DNA of 64,000 bases from Pseudomonas denitrificans (nom. rej.) (GTDB lineage Bacteria; Pseudomonadota; Gammaproteobacteria; Pseudomonadales; Pseudomonadaceae): positions 558,001-622,000 of the forward strand of contig NZ_CP043626.1 in the NCBI RefSeq assembly GCF_008807415.1, in the 5' to 3' direction. The position numbers and the translations under genes are program-made. The notes beneath the pieces are model-generated. The model saw only the letters and a list, made by a program, of their open reading frames with translations. It had not been told where the DNA came from and did no database searches. How positions within the stretch are numbered: position 1 is the stretch's first letter; every line of letters begins with the position of its first letter. This document shows, in pieces, positions 9,045 through 17,524 of this stretch.

Positions 9045-9264
9045 TACGTTTGCTCCGATGGTCATTTCTTTTTGTGGGGACCCCAAGAACCAGACGTTGC
9101 CGTTTGGCTGTATAGGATTCTATATACCGATAGGCCTGCTGACGATTCCTCTGAAGGCAAAATCTGAGGATCAAAAGAGGTACGGGGACGTCTGGATGGC
9201 GTGCATGACGCCAAATTCTGACTTTTAAGTCAAGGCTTTCAGATGTGTCTGTCAGTCGCGGCGG
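9045..9264. other. Upstream region of the porin gene
   Basis: This 220-bp stretch must hold the leftward porin promoter. The only notable structure is a perfect palindrome TGACTTTTAAGTCA at 9219-9232. It has no coding frame of note. The palindrome might be a regulator site, but I cannot name one. Confidence 0.4.
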
Positions 9265-9987
9265 TCAGGCGCTGCCCTTGACCGAAGGAATGGCCACCAG
9301 GCTCAGTAGGCGTTCATCGAACAGGCTGAACTGCCCGTCGATCTCCTTGCCGTGGTGCCATTCCTCCGACAGGTCGGTGAGCAGACGCAGGCGCGCATGG
9401 CCCCCGGCGGACCAGCTCAGCAGCTCGGCGTGCTCGAAGTAGAAGCGCTTGCGTACCAGCGGGAAGAGCGCCTTGAACAGGCTTTCCTTGAGGGAAAAGG
9501 TCAGGGTGACCTGCAGCGCCGCCTGCCGTGGGTCGAGGCGCGCCAGTTCGTCCGGCGTGAGGATTTCAGCGGCCAGTCGCTCCGCTCGTGCGGTTTCCAG
9601 GCGGTTCTCCACGTCCAGGCCGAGCCCGCGCCAGCAACTGTCACGGGCGACAATGGCCGCCGCCCAGCCGTCACCGTGGGTGATCGAGCCGCAGAAGCCC
9701 GTCGGCCAGACCGGCGCACGTTCCTCGTCGGTGCCCGGTACCCAGGCCGTCGAGCCTGCGGCCAGCAATGCCGCGCGGGCGCAGATGCGCCCCGCCAGGT
9801 ATTCGGCCTGGCGCTTGGCGACGGAGCGCTGGATGTTGGCCGGCGCCTCGACCTGGCTCAGGGAAAAGTCCCCGGCCTGCAGGCGCTGGCGGTCGAAGCG
9901 GGTGCTGCGCAATTGAATGCCTGCCAGCGGGGTGGGCAGGGGCCAGTCGGCATCGAGGGGGGTGCAGAAGTCGGGGAGGGCAGTCAT
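9265..9987 (-). CDS. pcpS: 4'-phosphopantetheinyl transferase PcpS
   Basis: Transfers the phosphopantetheine arm of CoA to carrier proteins of fatty-acid, siderophore and other synthases. The 240-aa protein is the Sfp/EntD type: the Mg-binding GLDVEN motif near the middle, the upstream SITHGDGWAAAIVA, and FSLKESLFKALFPLVRKRFYF near the end with the conserved KES. It looks very like P. aeruginosa PcpS (from memory PA1165), which serves both primary and secondary metabolism as the only such enzyme. I chose the ATG at 9987, where homology begins (MTALPDFCTPLDADWPLP); a GTG at 10020 in frame is the alternative, and neither has a strong Shine-Dalgarno. It is transcribed alone. Confidence 0.93.
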   Translation of the reverse strand: MTALPDFCTPLDADWPLPTPLAGIQLRSTRFDRQRLQAGDFSLSQVEAPANIQRSVAKRQAEYLAGRICARAALLAAGSTAWVPGTDEERAPVWPTGFCGSITHGDGWAAAIVARDSCWRGLGLDVENRLETARAERLAAEILTPDELARLDPRQAALQVTLTFSLKESLFKALFPLVRKRFYFEHAELLSWSAGGHARLRLLTDLSEEWHHGKEIDGQFSLFDERLLSLVAIPSVKGSA

Positions 9988-10078
9988 GGGAGCATTCTGC
10001 CGCGCCAGAACGTGGCTCACCAGTCACGCGGCACTTACATTCGTTTGCAAACCTTCACCAAAGGCGTACGGATTCGTC

Positions 10079-10212
10079 TGACAAGCTTTGTCACACTGCA
10101 CGCCGCGTTCCCTAGGGGACGCAGGTGAGGTTGTTGTTGGAGTGCCGCCAAGGCGGGCTCTGACCTTAGACACTTGATTGAGTGCGGGAGCCCGAATGGG
10201 CTCCCGTTTTTT
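10079..10212 (+). ncRNA. Candidate small RNA between pcpS and the DLH gene
   Basis: A strong rightward terminator (10185-10212) stands where no rightward protein gene exists: both neighbours run leftward. Upstream of it lie a perfect palindrome TGACAA-GCT-TTGTCA (10079-10093), a hairpin GCGTTCCC-TA-GGGGACGC (10105-10122) and a short CCGCC/GGCGG stem near 10144-10156. A weak promoter (TTGCAA at 10045-10050 with TACGGA about 16 bp on) could start a transcript of roughly 130-140 nt. The 5' end is only approximate. No open frame with a ribosome site is present. Confidence 0.45.
10185..10212 (+). terminator. Orphan rho-independent terminator
   Basis: CGGGAGCCC-GAAT-GGGCTCCCG is a perfect 9-bp stem with a tetraloop followed by six T residues on the plus strand. 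The minus strand has no T run after the stem, so it does not suit the leftward genes on either side. It is the main evidence for a plus-strand transcript here. Confidence 0.85.
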
Positions 10213-10224
10213 ATTGCCTGCGAT

Positions 10225-11025
10225 TTATGACGCGTCCGGTTTGACGTCGAAGATTTCCTTGAAGAACGCCTGCAGGTCCGCCCAGGACTTCTGGTCGGCG
10301 GTCTTGTCGTAGCCCACGTCCAGGCCGTGCCCCTTGTGCTTGTCGGCGTCCGGGCTGGTGAAGCTGTGCTTGGCGCCAGGCTGGATCACCAGCTTGTAGT
10401 CGGCCTTGGCGTTGTCCATTTCTGTCTTGAATGCCGCAACGCTCTCGGCCGGTACCAGGGTGTCGGCGCCGCCGTGCTCGACCAGTATCTTCGCCTTGAT
10501 CTGCCCCGGCTGCGCCGGCGTCTGGGTCGCCAGCACGCCGTGGAAGCTGGCCACGCCGGCCAGCGGCAGGCCGGCGCGGGCCATGTCCAGTACCACCTTG
10601 CCGCCGAAGCAGTAACCGATGGCGGCAATCTTGCTCGGGTCGGTCTGCGGCTGTTTCTTCAACAGCTCCAGGCCGGCCTGGAAGCGCGCCTTGGCGGCAT
10701 CGGCATTCTTCAGCGCCTCGGCCATGAAGGCCTTGGCATCGTTGGGATGGTCGGTGTGCTTGCCTTCGCCGTACATGTCGATGGCCAGGGCGCTGTAGCC
10801 CAGTTCGGCGAGCTGCCGCGCGCGGCTTTTCGCGTAGTCGTTCAGACCCCAGAATTCGTGGACGACGATGACGCCGGGACGGATGCCGGACTTGGCGTCG
10901 TCGTAGGCGAAGTAACCGATCATCTTCGTGCCGTCAGTGGATTCGTAGGGGATTTCCTGAGTCTTGATCGCGGCTGAAGCGCTGGCCGCGAAGGCGAACA
11001 GCAGCAGGGCAGTGAGCAGGCGCAT
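10225..11025 (-). CDS. Secreted dienelactone hydrolase family protein
   Basis: Alpha/beta hydrolase of the dienelactone hydrolase (DLH) family, 266 aa with a signal peptide (about residues 1-18, ending ASA), so probably periplasmic. The catalytic triad is visible: Cys in IGYCFGGKV, Asp in HGGADTLVP, His in AKHSF. The VIVVHEFWGLNDYAKSRA segment is the family's oxyanion-side strand. True DLH acts on dienelactone in chloroaromatic breakdown, but there is no such pathway nearby and exported members have unknown substrates. It is transcribed leftward from a 207-bp gap shared with the PL7 lyase. Confidence 0.88.
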   Translation of the reverse strand: MRLLTALLLFAFAASASAAIKTQEIPYESTDGTKMIGYFAYDDAKSGIRPGVIVVHEFWGLNDYAKSRARQLAELGYSALAIDMYGEGKHTDHPNDAKAFMAEALKNADAAKARFQAGLELLKKQPQTDPSKIAAIGYCFGGKVVLDMARAGLPLAGVASFHGVLATQTPAQPGQIKAKILVEHGGADTLVPAESVAAFKTEMDNAKADYKLVIQPGAKHSFTSPDADKHKGHGLDVGYDKTADQKSWADLQAFFKEIFDVKPDAS

Positions 11026-11232
11026 GAGGTTTCTCCGGGGCGTTGGCCGTGGCGATGGCGGATGGCGGAAACCATGACGATAGCCGCTGATGCGGAAAAC
11101 GCCCGTGCAGCCTGTGCGCGGCCGCTCAAGGGCGCGGTTGTCCGCCAGAAGATGGGGAAGCCGTATGGATGAAAAGTCCGACAGCCTCGTCTACCCTTGC
11201 GCCCATGTCCTGACCCGCGAAGCGATAGGCCG

Positions 11233-11904
11233 ATGTTGGACCTGAGCACCTGGAATCTGACCATTCCCCAACGCGGCCCGGCCGCGACCATTTCCACGGC
11301 GAAACTCGGCCGTGACTACGAGAGCCCGTATTTCCGCCGCAGCACCGATGGCGTGGAGTTCTGGGTGCCGGTGAACGGCGCCCACACCAGCGGCAGCGAA
11401 TATCCCCGTACCGAATTGCGTGAGACCAAGCCCGACGGCCGCCTGGTGACCTGGCGTTATCCGCTGGCGGAGAACCTGATGGTCGCCACCCTGCGCGTGG
11501 AATCCGTGCCCTCCAGCCGGCGCATGGTCATCGGGCAGATCCACAGCAACGGCAGCGGCAGCGCCGAGGCCCTGCCGCTGGTCAAGCTGGTCTACCAGCA
11601 GCGCCTGGACAAGGCGCGGGTACAGGCGCTGGTTCGCGATCGGCCGGACGACATCACCACGCGCACCTATACCGTCTATGACGGCATTGCGCTGGGCGAT
11701 ACCTTTACCTACCGGCTGGGCGTGTCCAGCAGCGGGGTGCTGAGCGTGCAGGTCGAGGGCGGCCAGGTCAGCCAGCAACTGGATACGAAATGGGCCTACC
11801 AGGGCCTGTACTTCAAGGCAGGGCTCTACCTGCAGGACAATCGCGGGCCCGCCAGCGAGGGCGGGCGCGCCACCTTCACCGATCTGAGCATTCGACACCA
11901 ATGA
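11233..11904 (+). CDS. Polysaccharide lyase family 7 (alginate lyase type)
   Basis: Beta-jelly-roll lyase that splits uronate polymers by beta-elimination, 223 aa. The three PL7 signature segments are all present: SEYPRTELRE (catalytic Arg), VIGQIHSNGS (catalytic Gln/His) and YFKAGLYLQDN (catalytic Tyr). Start ATG at 11233 was chosen because it begins with LDLSTWNLTIP, the usual PL7 opening; the frame stays open upstream without homology. No signal peptide is visible, which is odd for an enzyme acting on an exported polymer; from memory PAO1 PA1167 is the same. Its stop overlaps the start of the lytic transglycosylase gene by ATGA, implying coupled translation. Confidence 0.9.
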   Translation: MLDLSTWNLTIPQRGPAATISTAKLGRDYESPYFRRSTDGVEFWVPVNGAHTSGSEYPRTELRETKPDGRLVTWRYPLAENLMVATLRVESVPSSRRMVIGQIHSNGSGSAEALPLVKLVYQQRLDKARVQALVRDRPDDITTRTYTVYDGIALGDTFTYRLGVSSSGVLSVQVEGGQVSQQLDTKWAYQGLYFKAGLYLQDNRGPASEGGRATFTDLSIRHQ

Positions 11905-13109
11905 AGACTTCCTCCATCGCGCGCCGCGCGTCCCTGGCCTTGTCCCTGCTGCTCCCGGCGGCACTGGCGCAGGCAGCGCCGGGCGACGATTTCGGCTCCT
12001 GCCTGAACCGCTTGCAGGGCGCAGCCCAGGCCAAGGGCGTCAGCGCCGCCAGCTTCGCGCAGTTCACCAAAGGCCTGCAGCCGGACATGAGCGTGCTGCC
12101 GCTGCTGGACGCCCAGCCCGAGTTCACCACGCCGATCTGGGACTACCTGGCCGGGCTGGTGGACGAGCAGCGCGTTGCCGACGGCAAGGCGCGGATGACC
12201 GAGCATGCCGAGCTGCTGCGCAAGATCGCCGCGCGCTACCAGGTCGACCCGGCCACGGTGGTCGCCGTGTGGGGCGTGGAGAGCGATTATGGCCGCATCA
12301 CCGGCAAGCGCCCGCTGCTGGTGTCGTTGGCGACGCTGTCCTGTTATGGACGGCGCCAGTCGTTCTTCCAGGGCGAGTTCTACGCCACCCTCAAGCTGCT
12401 GCAGCAGGGCGATATCCGCGACAGCGGCATCACCGGTTCCTGGGCGGGCGCCTTTGGCCAGACGCAGTTCATGCCCTCGACCTACGCGCGCATCGCCGAG
12501 GACTTCGACGGCGACGGTCACCGTGACCTGGTGGGCAGCACCGCCGATGCCCTGGCGTCCACCGCCAACTACCTGCGCAAGGCCGGCTGGCGCGAAGGGC
12601 AGCCGTGGGGCTACGAAGTGAAACTGCCGGCGGGCTTCGACGCCTCGCTGGCCGGGCGCACCAAGCGCCGTGCGCTGTCCGACTGGACCAGCCGTGGCGT
12701 GAAGCGCGTCGACGGCAAGCCGATCCCGAGCATCGATTCCAAGGCCGCCATCCTGCTGCCGGCGGGCGCCAACGGCCCGGCTTTCCTGGTGCTGCGCAAC
12801 TACGACGCGATCTATTCCTACAACGCGGCGGAAAGCTACGCGCTGGCCATTGCCTTGCTGTCCGATCGCCTGCGTGGCGAGCAGGGCCTGCGCACGCCCT
12901 GGCCGACCGATGATCCGGGCCTGAGCCGGGCGCAGCGCAAGGAGCTGCAGGAGTTGCTGATCCAGCGTGGCTACGACATCGGCCAGCCCGACGGCATGAT
13001 CGGCGACGTGACGCGCAAGGCGATCCAGCAGGAGCAGAACAAGCGCGGTATGAAGCCAGCGGACGGTCGCGCGGGGCAGAAGATCCTCAAGGCGTTGCAG
13101 GGCGGCTGA
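11901..13109 (+). CDS. Lytic murein transglycosylase, MltB family
   Basis: Cleaves the glycan strands of peptidoglycan in the periplasm with formation of 1,6-anhydro ends. The 402-aa precursor has a signal peptide (about 1-24, ending AQAA); no lipobox, so this is a soluble MltB type (SLT_2 domain, about residues 30-325). The catalytic Glu is in VWGVESDYGRITG, followed by the GAFGQTQFMPSTY and YLRKAGW motifs. A C-terminal peptidoglycan-binding domain (about 340-400) reads SRAQRKELQELLIQRGYDIG. It overlaps the lyase gene by 4 bp; the two may be cotranscribed, but no shared pathway is evident. A terminator follows at 13129. Confidence 0.93.
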   Translation: MKTSSIARRASLALSLLLPAALAQAAPGDDFGSCLNRLQGAAQAKGVSAASFAQFTKGLQPDMSVLPLLDAQPEFTTPIWDYLAGLVDEQRVADGKARMTEHAELLRKIAARYQVDPATVVAVWGVESDYGRITGKRPLLVSLATLSCYGRRQSFFQGEFYATLKLLQQGDIRDSGITGSWAGAFGQTQFMPSTYARIAEDFDGDGHRDLVGSTADALASTANYLRKAGWREGQPWGYEVKLPAGFDASLAGRTKRRALSDWTSRGVKRVDGKPIPSIDSKAAILLPAGANGPAFLVLRNYDAIYSYNAAESYALAIALLSDRLRGEQGLRTPWPTDDPGLSRAQRKELQELLIQRGYDIGQPDGMIGDVTRKAIQQEQNKRGMKPADGRAGQKILKALQGG

Positions 13110-13128
13110 GCATCCCGTCAGCTCCAGC

Positions 13129-13154
13129 AAAGCCCCGGCCTGTGCCGGGGCTTT
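13129..13154 (+). terminator. Rho-independent terminator after mltB-like gene
   Basis: AAAGCCCCGG pairs with CCGGGGCTTT around a short loop. It separates the lyase/transglycosylase unit from oprH-phoPQ. The T run is short. Confidence 0.75.
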
Positions 13155-13191
13155 GCATTTCTGTAGGAGCGAAATTTCCTTCAGCCAGGTC

Positions 13192-13230
13192 GTTCAGCAT
13201 TGGTTCAGCAGTCCGACAGGTTCGGTTCAG
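13192..13230 (+). promoter_or_regulatory. PhoP box with three GTTCAG half-sites
   Basis: GTTCAG at 13192-13197 and 13203-13208 are spaced by 5 bp, the exact direct-repeat PhoP box. A third GTTCAG at 13225-13230 lies 22 bp further, on the same helix face. It precedes oprH by about 60-100 bp, so Mg2+-limited PhoPQ autoregulation of oprH-phoPQ is expected, as known in P. aeruginosa. Confidence 0.85.
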
Positions 13231-13291
13231 TGCCCCCTCGTAACCTACTCCCCGTCAACACATTACAGACATCCTTGACGGGAGAATCCCC

Positions 13292-13903
13292 ATGAAAACC
13301 ATGAAGAAAATCGCCCTCGCCACCGCCATTCTCGGTGCCAGTGTCGCCGCTACCGCAGCCAATGCCGCCGACACTTTCGTCGGTATGACCTGGGGTGAAA
13401 CCAGCAACAACATCCAGAAGTCCGATGCGCTGAACCGCAACCTCGGCAACCCGAAATTCGACAGCGTGATCAACAACAGCGGCACCTGGGGCGTACGCGC
13501 CGGCCAGCAGATGGAGCAGGGTCGCTACTACGTCACCTATGAAAACGTCTCCGACACCGAGAACGGCCTGAAGCTGCGCCAGCAGAACCTGCTCGGCAGC
13601 TACGACGCCTTCCTGCCGCTGGGCGACCAGGGCACCAAGCTGTTCGGCGGTGGCACCGCCGGCCTGGTCAAGCTGGAGCAGGACTCCAAGGGCTATAGCC
13701 GCGACAGCGATGTGGGTTACGCCATCGGCGCCCAAGCCGGTATCCTCCAGGAACTCGGCAAGAACGCATCCGTAGAAGGCGGCTACCGTTACCTGCGTAC
13801 CAACGCGAGTACCGAGATGAGCCCGCACGGCGGCGGCAAGGTGGGATCCCTTGACCTGCACAGCAGCTCCCAGTTCTACCTGGGTGCCAACTACAAGTTC
13901 TGA
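13292..13903 (+). CDS. oprH: Outer-membrane protein OprH
   Basis: Eight-stranded beta-barrel that binds lipopolysaccharide and replaces Mg2+ as a cross-bridge under Mg2+ starvation. The 203-aa precursor has a signal peptide (about 1-24, ending ANA before ADTFVGMTWGETSNN). The mature protein alternates short polar/aromatic strands and ends in FYLGANYKF, a terminal-Phe Bam signal. It is the first gene of oprH-phoP-phoQ, behind a PhoP box, with GGGAG ahead of its ATG. The 55-bp gap to phoP and the shared promoter fit the known operon. Confidence 0.93.
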   Translation: MKTMKKIALATAILGASVAATAANAADTFVGMTWGETSNNIQKSDALNRNLGNPKFDSVINNSGTWGVRAGQQMEQGRYYVTYENVSDTENGLKLRQQNLLGSYDAFLPLGDQGTKLFGGGTAGLVKLEQDSKGYSRDSDVGYAIGAQAGILQELGKNASVEGGYRYLRTNASTEMSPHGGGKVGSLDLHSSSQFYLGANYKF

Positions 13904-13958
13904 CCGGTACCGCAACCGGGCCCGCGTGGCCCGGTTGCCTGACTCAGGGAGCACGCGC

Positions 13959-14636
13959 ATGAAACTGCTGGTGGTGGAAGACGAGGCGCTGTTGCGCCAT
14001 CACCTGTATACCCGGCTCGGCGAGCAAGGCCATGTGGTCGATGCCGTCGCCAATGCCGAAGAGGCGCTGTACCGCGCCAGCGAATACCATCACGACCTGG
14101 CGATGATCGACCTCGGGTTACCGGGCATGAGCGGCCTGGACCTGATCCGCGAATTCCGCAGCCAGGGCAAGACCTTCCCCATTCTCATCCTCACCGCTCG
14201 CGGCAACTGGCAGGACAAGGTCGAAGGCCTGGCCGCCGGCGCCGACGACTACGTGGTCAAGCCCTTCCAGTTCGAAGAGCTGGAGGCCCGACTGAACGCG
14301 CTGCTGCGCCGTTCCAGCGGCTTCGCCCAGTCGAGTATCGAGGCCGGCCCGCTGGTGCTGGACACTAACCGCAAGCAGGCGCTGGTCAACGGTGAGTCGC
14401 TGCAGCTGACGGCCTTCGAGTACCGCATCCTTGAATACCTCATGCGCCATCACCAGCAGGTGGTGGCCAAGGAGCGCCTGATCGAGCAGCTCTACCCGGA
14501 CGACGACGAGCGCGATCCGAACGTCATTGAAGTGCTGGTCGGCCGCCTGCGCCGCAAGCTGGAGAGTGCCGCGGGCTTCAAGCCGATCGATACCGTGCGC
14601 GGCCAGGGCTATATCTTCAACGAGCTGTGTAAATGA
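13959..14636 (+). CDS. phoP: Response regulator PhoP
   Basis: OmpR-family regulator of the Mg2+/cationic-peptide response, 225 aa, the usual PhoP length. The receiver domain has acidic residues E7/D8/E9, phospho-acceptor D51 in AMIDLGLPGMSG and the Lys in DDYVVKPFQFEE. The winged helix (about 130-225) includes LTAFEYRILEYLMRHHQQ and DPNVIEVLVGRLRRKL. The ATG at 13959 has a CAGGGAG Shine-Dalgarno; the frame is open upstream but runs into oprH. It overlaps phoQ by 4 bp (ATGA). It should bind the GTTCAG repeats upstream of oprH. Confidence 0.96.
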   Translation: MKLLVVEDEALLRHHLYTRLGEQGHVVDAVANAEEALYRASEYHHDLAMIDLGLPGMSGLDLIREFRSQGKTFPILILTARGNWQDKVEGLAAGADDYVVKPFQFEELEARLNALLRRSSGFAQSSIEAGPLVLDTNRKQALVNGESLQLTAFEYRILEYLMRHHQQVVAKERLIEQLYPDDDERDPNVIEVLVGRLRRKLESAAGFKPIDTVRGQGYIFNELCK

Positions 14637-15976
14637 TCCGCTCGCTACGGCTGCGGCTGATGATCGGTGCGGCGATTCTCGCCGTGCTGTTCATGGCGGC
14701 GCTGCTGCCGGCTCTCCAGCGTGCGTTCAGCATCGCCCTGGAGAACGCCATCCAGCAGCGCCTGGCGGCGGACGTGGCGACCCTGGTGTCCTCGGCGCGC
14801 ATCGAGGGCAATGTCCTGAGCATGCCCGAGCACCTGCCGGTGGAGGACTTCAACCTCCCCGAGTCCAAGTTGCTGGGCTTCATCTACGACCAGTCCGGCA
14901 GGCTGGTGTGGCGCTCCACCTCGGCCCAGGACGAGAGCGTCAGTTACTCGCCCAAGTACGACGGCCTGATCGACGAGTTCACCCGCATCCGCGACGCCAC
15001 CGGCCAGGAGTTCTTCGTCTACGACGTGGAGATCGACCTGCTCGGTGGCAAGCGTGCGGCCTACAGCATCGTCACCATGCAGCCGGAAAGCGAGTTCCGC
15101 GAGCTGGTCAGCGGTTTCCGCGACCAGCTCTACCTCTGGCTGGGTGGCGCGCTGCTGCTGTTGCTGGGCCTGTTGTGGCTCGGCCTCGGCTGGGGCTTCC
15201 GCTCCATGCGCGGCCTGCGTTCGGAACTGGACCAGATCGAGACCGGCGACCGCGAGCGCCTGAGTGACGATCACCCCGCCGAGATGCTGCGCCTGACCGA
15301 CTCGGTGAACCGCCTGCTGGAAAGCGAGCGCGCCCAGCGCGAGCGCTATCGCAACTCCCTGGGCGACCTTGCCCACAGCCTAAAGACGCCGCTGGCGGTG
15401 CTGCAGGGCGTCAGCGAAACCCTCGCCGACGAGCCGAAGAACCGCGAGCAGGTGCAGGTGCTGCAGACCCAGATCGAGCGCATGAGCCAGCAGATCGGCT
15501 ACCAGTTGCAGCGCGCAACGATGCGCAAGAGCGGCCTGATCCGCCACCGTGCGGAACTCGATCCACTGCTGGACACCATCGGCGGCGCGCTGGACAAGGT
15601 CTACCGCGACAAGCGTGTGAAGCTGGAGCGGGAGATTCCGCCGGGCTTTTCCCTGCCGCTGGAGAAGGGCGCCCTGCTGGAGATGCTCGGCAACCTGCTG
15701 GAGAACGCCTACCGCCTGTGCCTGACCACGGTAAAGGTCAGCGCACGCAAGAACGGCCGGCTGTTCGAGCTGATCATCGAGGACGACGGCCCCGGCGTGC
15801 CGGCCAGCCAGCGCGAACGCATCCTCAAGCGCGGCGAGCGCCTGGACACCCAGCACCCCGGCCAGGGCATCGGCACGGCGGTGGTGAAGGACATCATCGA
15901 CAGCTACGACGGCGAGCTGGCGCTGGAGGATTCCGCGCTGGGCGGGGCGTGTTTCCGCATTCGCCTGCCGGGGTGA
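14633..15976 (+). CDS. phoQ: Sensor histidine kinase PhoQ
   Basis: Inner-membrane kinase/phosphatase that senses low Mg2+ and cationic peptides and acts on PhoP. It has 447 aa, with one transmembrane helix near residues 8-30, a periplasmic PAS-like sensor, a second helix near 168-188 (LWLGGALLLLLGLLWLGLGW), HAMP, then HisKA with H248 in LAHSLKTPLAVLQG. The ATPase boxes are NLLENAYR, EDDGPGVPASQ and GQGIGTAVVKDI. The acidic sensor patch includes several Glu/Asp in QDESVSYSPKYDGLIDEF. The start overlaps the phoP stop. It is the last gene of the operon; a REP region follows. Confidence 0.95.
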   Translation: MIRSLRLRLMIGAAILAVLFMAALLPALQRAFSIALENAIQQRLAADVATLVSSARIEGNVLSMPEHLPVEDFNLPESKLLGFIYDQSGRLVWRSTSAQDESVSYSPKYDGLIDEFTRIRDATGQEFFVYDVEIDLLGGKRAAYSIVTMQPESEFRELVSGFRDQLYLWLGGALLLLLGLLWLGLGWGFRSMRGLRSELDQIETGDRERLSDDHPAEMLRLTDSVNRLLESERAQRERYRNSLGDLAHSLKTPLAVLQGVSETLADEPKNREQVQVLQTQIERMSQQIGYQLQRATMRKSGLIRHRAELDPLLDTIGGALDKVYRDKRVKLEREIPPGFSLPLEKGALLEMLGNLLENAYRLCLTTVKVSARKNGRLFELIIEDDGPGVPASQRERILKRGERLDTQHPGQGIGTAVVKDIIDSYDGELALEDSALGGACFRIRLPG

Positions 15977-15984
15977 TCGGGAGC

Positions 15985-16145
15985 CGGTTCGGGTTCGCGA
16001 GCTTGCTCGCGAACGCCCACGCACCGGAATCTCGTTTTAGGTCGTAGGGCGCATAATGCGCCAGCGTTATCCGCCGCGAGAGCAATCGGCGGATAACCCG
16101 TTCCGGGTTATGCGCCCTACGGCCTGGGCGCCGGCGCTCCTACAG
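15985..16145. repeat. REP region downstream of phoQ
   Basis: Two palindromes lie here. GTTCGCGAGCTTGCTCGCGAAC (15990-16012 region) is the common Pseudomonas GCGAGC element. A larger inverted repeat has arms starting CGTAGGGCGCATAATGCGCC (from about 16044) and ending GGGTTATGCGCCCTACG (about 16121), with a second internal pairing TTATCCGCCG / CGGCGGATAA. It lies between the convergent phoQ and AraC genes, where such repeats often sit. Confidence 0.75.
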
Positions 16146-16157
16146 GTTGAAACCGAG

Positions 16158-17159
16158 CTATTCCCCCTGCTGCGCCCGGTAGGCCCCCGGCGTCAGCCCC
16201 GTCCATTTCTTGAACGCCCGGTGGAACGCCGAAGGTTCGGAGAAGCCGAGCTGGTCGGCGATGTCCTGGATCGAGAGCTCAGCGCGCCCCAGATAGTAGA
16301 TCGCCAGGTCGCGGCGCAGCTGGTCCTTCAGCTCCTGAAAGTTCGGCCCTTCCTCGCGCAGGTGCCGGCGCAGGGTCTGCGGGCTCATGTGCAGTTGCGC
16401 GGCGACCTGTTCCAGGTCCGGCCAGCTGCGGCAGTCGCGGCCGAGCAGGCGGCGGATCTGGCTGGTCAGGCTGTCGCCGCCATCGGGGCGGGCGAGCAGG
16501 TCGGCGGGGGAATCCTTGAGGAAGTGCTTGAGCGTGCGCTCGTCCTGCAGCAGCGGCATGTCCAGGTAGCGCGCCTGCAGGAGCAGGCTGGTGCTGCCGG
16601 CGGAAAAGCGGCGAGGGCAGGGGAACAGCAGGTCGTACTCGGCCTGATGCTCGGGCGCCGGGTAGCTGAAGGTAGCTTCCTCCAGGCGGATGCGCTGGCC
16701 GATCAGCCAGCTGGCCAGGCGGTGCCAGATGAGCAGCAGGCTCTCGGCGAGGAAGTGGTCCGGGTCGCGCAGGTGCGTTTCGTCCAGGGTCAGGCGGGCG
16801 CGGTCGCCGTCGCGCACCAACTCGATCCGTGGCGCCTCGGGAAACAGTCCGTAGAACAGCGCGCCGCGTCCCAGAGCCTTTTCCAGCGTGCGGCAGTGGA
16901 TGATCGCGTTGCACATCATGGCGAAGGTGCCGCGCTTGCTGGGCATGGCGCCGAAGCCCATGTACTCGTCGTCGAGGACTTCCCACAGGCGTTGCATCAG
17001 GCAGGTGAACTGCGACGGATCGATGCGTGCGCGGGGCTCGTCGAGGATGGCCGGGGCGATACCGGCGTCACGTAGCAGGACTTGGACATCCAGCCCCTTG
17101 CGCTGGGCCCCGTGGACGGCGGCGCGGACGAAATGGCTGGCAATGGTGCGTTCACGCAT
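16158..17159 (-). CDS. AraC-family transcriptional regulator
   Basis: Transcription activator, 333 aa. The N-terminal 200 residues are of the Arabinose_bd type found in OruR/ArgR-like Pseudomonas regulators, and the C-terminal 100 residues carry the two AraC helix-turn-helices: VAAQLHMSPQTLRRHLREEG and then ISIQDIADQLGFSEPSAFHRA split by the linker. It ends WTGLTPGAYRAQ, the family signature. Start ATG at 17159 has AAGGA a few bases ahead and begins MRERTIASHFVRAAV, the family opening. It is divergent from dctA across a 365-bp gap and may or may not control it; from memory the same pair is adjacent in PAO1. Confidence 0.9.
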   Translation of the reverse strand: MRERTIASHFVRAAVHGAQRKGLDVQVLLRDAGIAPAILDEPRARIDPSQFTCLMQRLWEVLDDEYMGFGAMPSKRGTFAMMCNAIIHCRTLEKALGRGALFYGLFPEAPRIELVRDGDRARLTLDETHLRDPDHFLAESLLLIWHRLASWLIGQRIRLEEATFSYPAPEHQAEYDLLFPCPRRFSAGSTSLLLQARYLDMPLLQDERTLKHFLKDSPADLLARPDGGDSLTSQIRRLLGRDCRSWPDLEQVAAQLHMSPQTLRRHLREEGPNFQELKDQLRRDLAIYYLGRAELSIQDIADQLGFSEPSAFHRAFKKWTGLTPGAYRAQQGE

Positions 17160-17524
17160 GAGCGGTCCTTGTTGTTCTGGCCGCACGTCCAACAGCCGCG
17201 CGGTTAACCCGATCGAACCTGATCGGAGTTCTACAATCTACGGTACGAAGGCCGTGGCGGATACCCGCCAGAGGGCGGGAAACCCGCCAGTACGGAGGCG
17301 GGTTTCCGCCATTTCTGAGGCCTTCCGTGCCGCGACTTTTTACGGAAGCTATTGAATTTAAAGGGATTACATATTTTTTAAAGGTCTGGCACAGCACTTG
17401 CCATATGCGATCAAGGCCTGCCTTCTGGCATGCCCTGAAAACAAATTCTCCCATTGCAGGGAGATAACGCGTTCGGTCTTGTGTTTCCTCCCAGGGAGCA
17501 CTCGCCCGTGAGGACAGAGCTGCC
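17160..17524. promoter_or_regulatory. dctA upstream region
   Basis: This 365-bp gap holds a cluster of GGCGGGT/ACCCGCC hairpins (about 17255-17315), an AT-rich stretch (17345-17385) and a sigma54 promoter (17387-17402). DctD-type enhancer sites would be expected in the upstream part, but I could not define them. No gene is seen. Confidence 0.6.
17387..17402 (+). promoter_or_regulatory. Sigma54 promoter of dctA
   Basis: TGGCACAGCACTTGCC has the invariant GG and GC exactly 10 bp apart and fits the consensus TGGCAC-N5-TTGC. It is 123 bp upstream of dctA. RpoN with the DctB/DctD two-component system is known to drive dctA in P. aeruginosa. Confidence 0.8.

Noticed and set aside
9219..9232. Palindrome TGACTTTTAAGTCA as a named operator
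   Set aside because: It is a perfect 14-mer but I know of no regulator with this site, and a short AT-centred palindrome can occur by chance.
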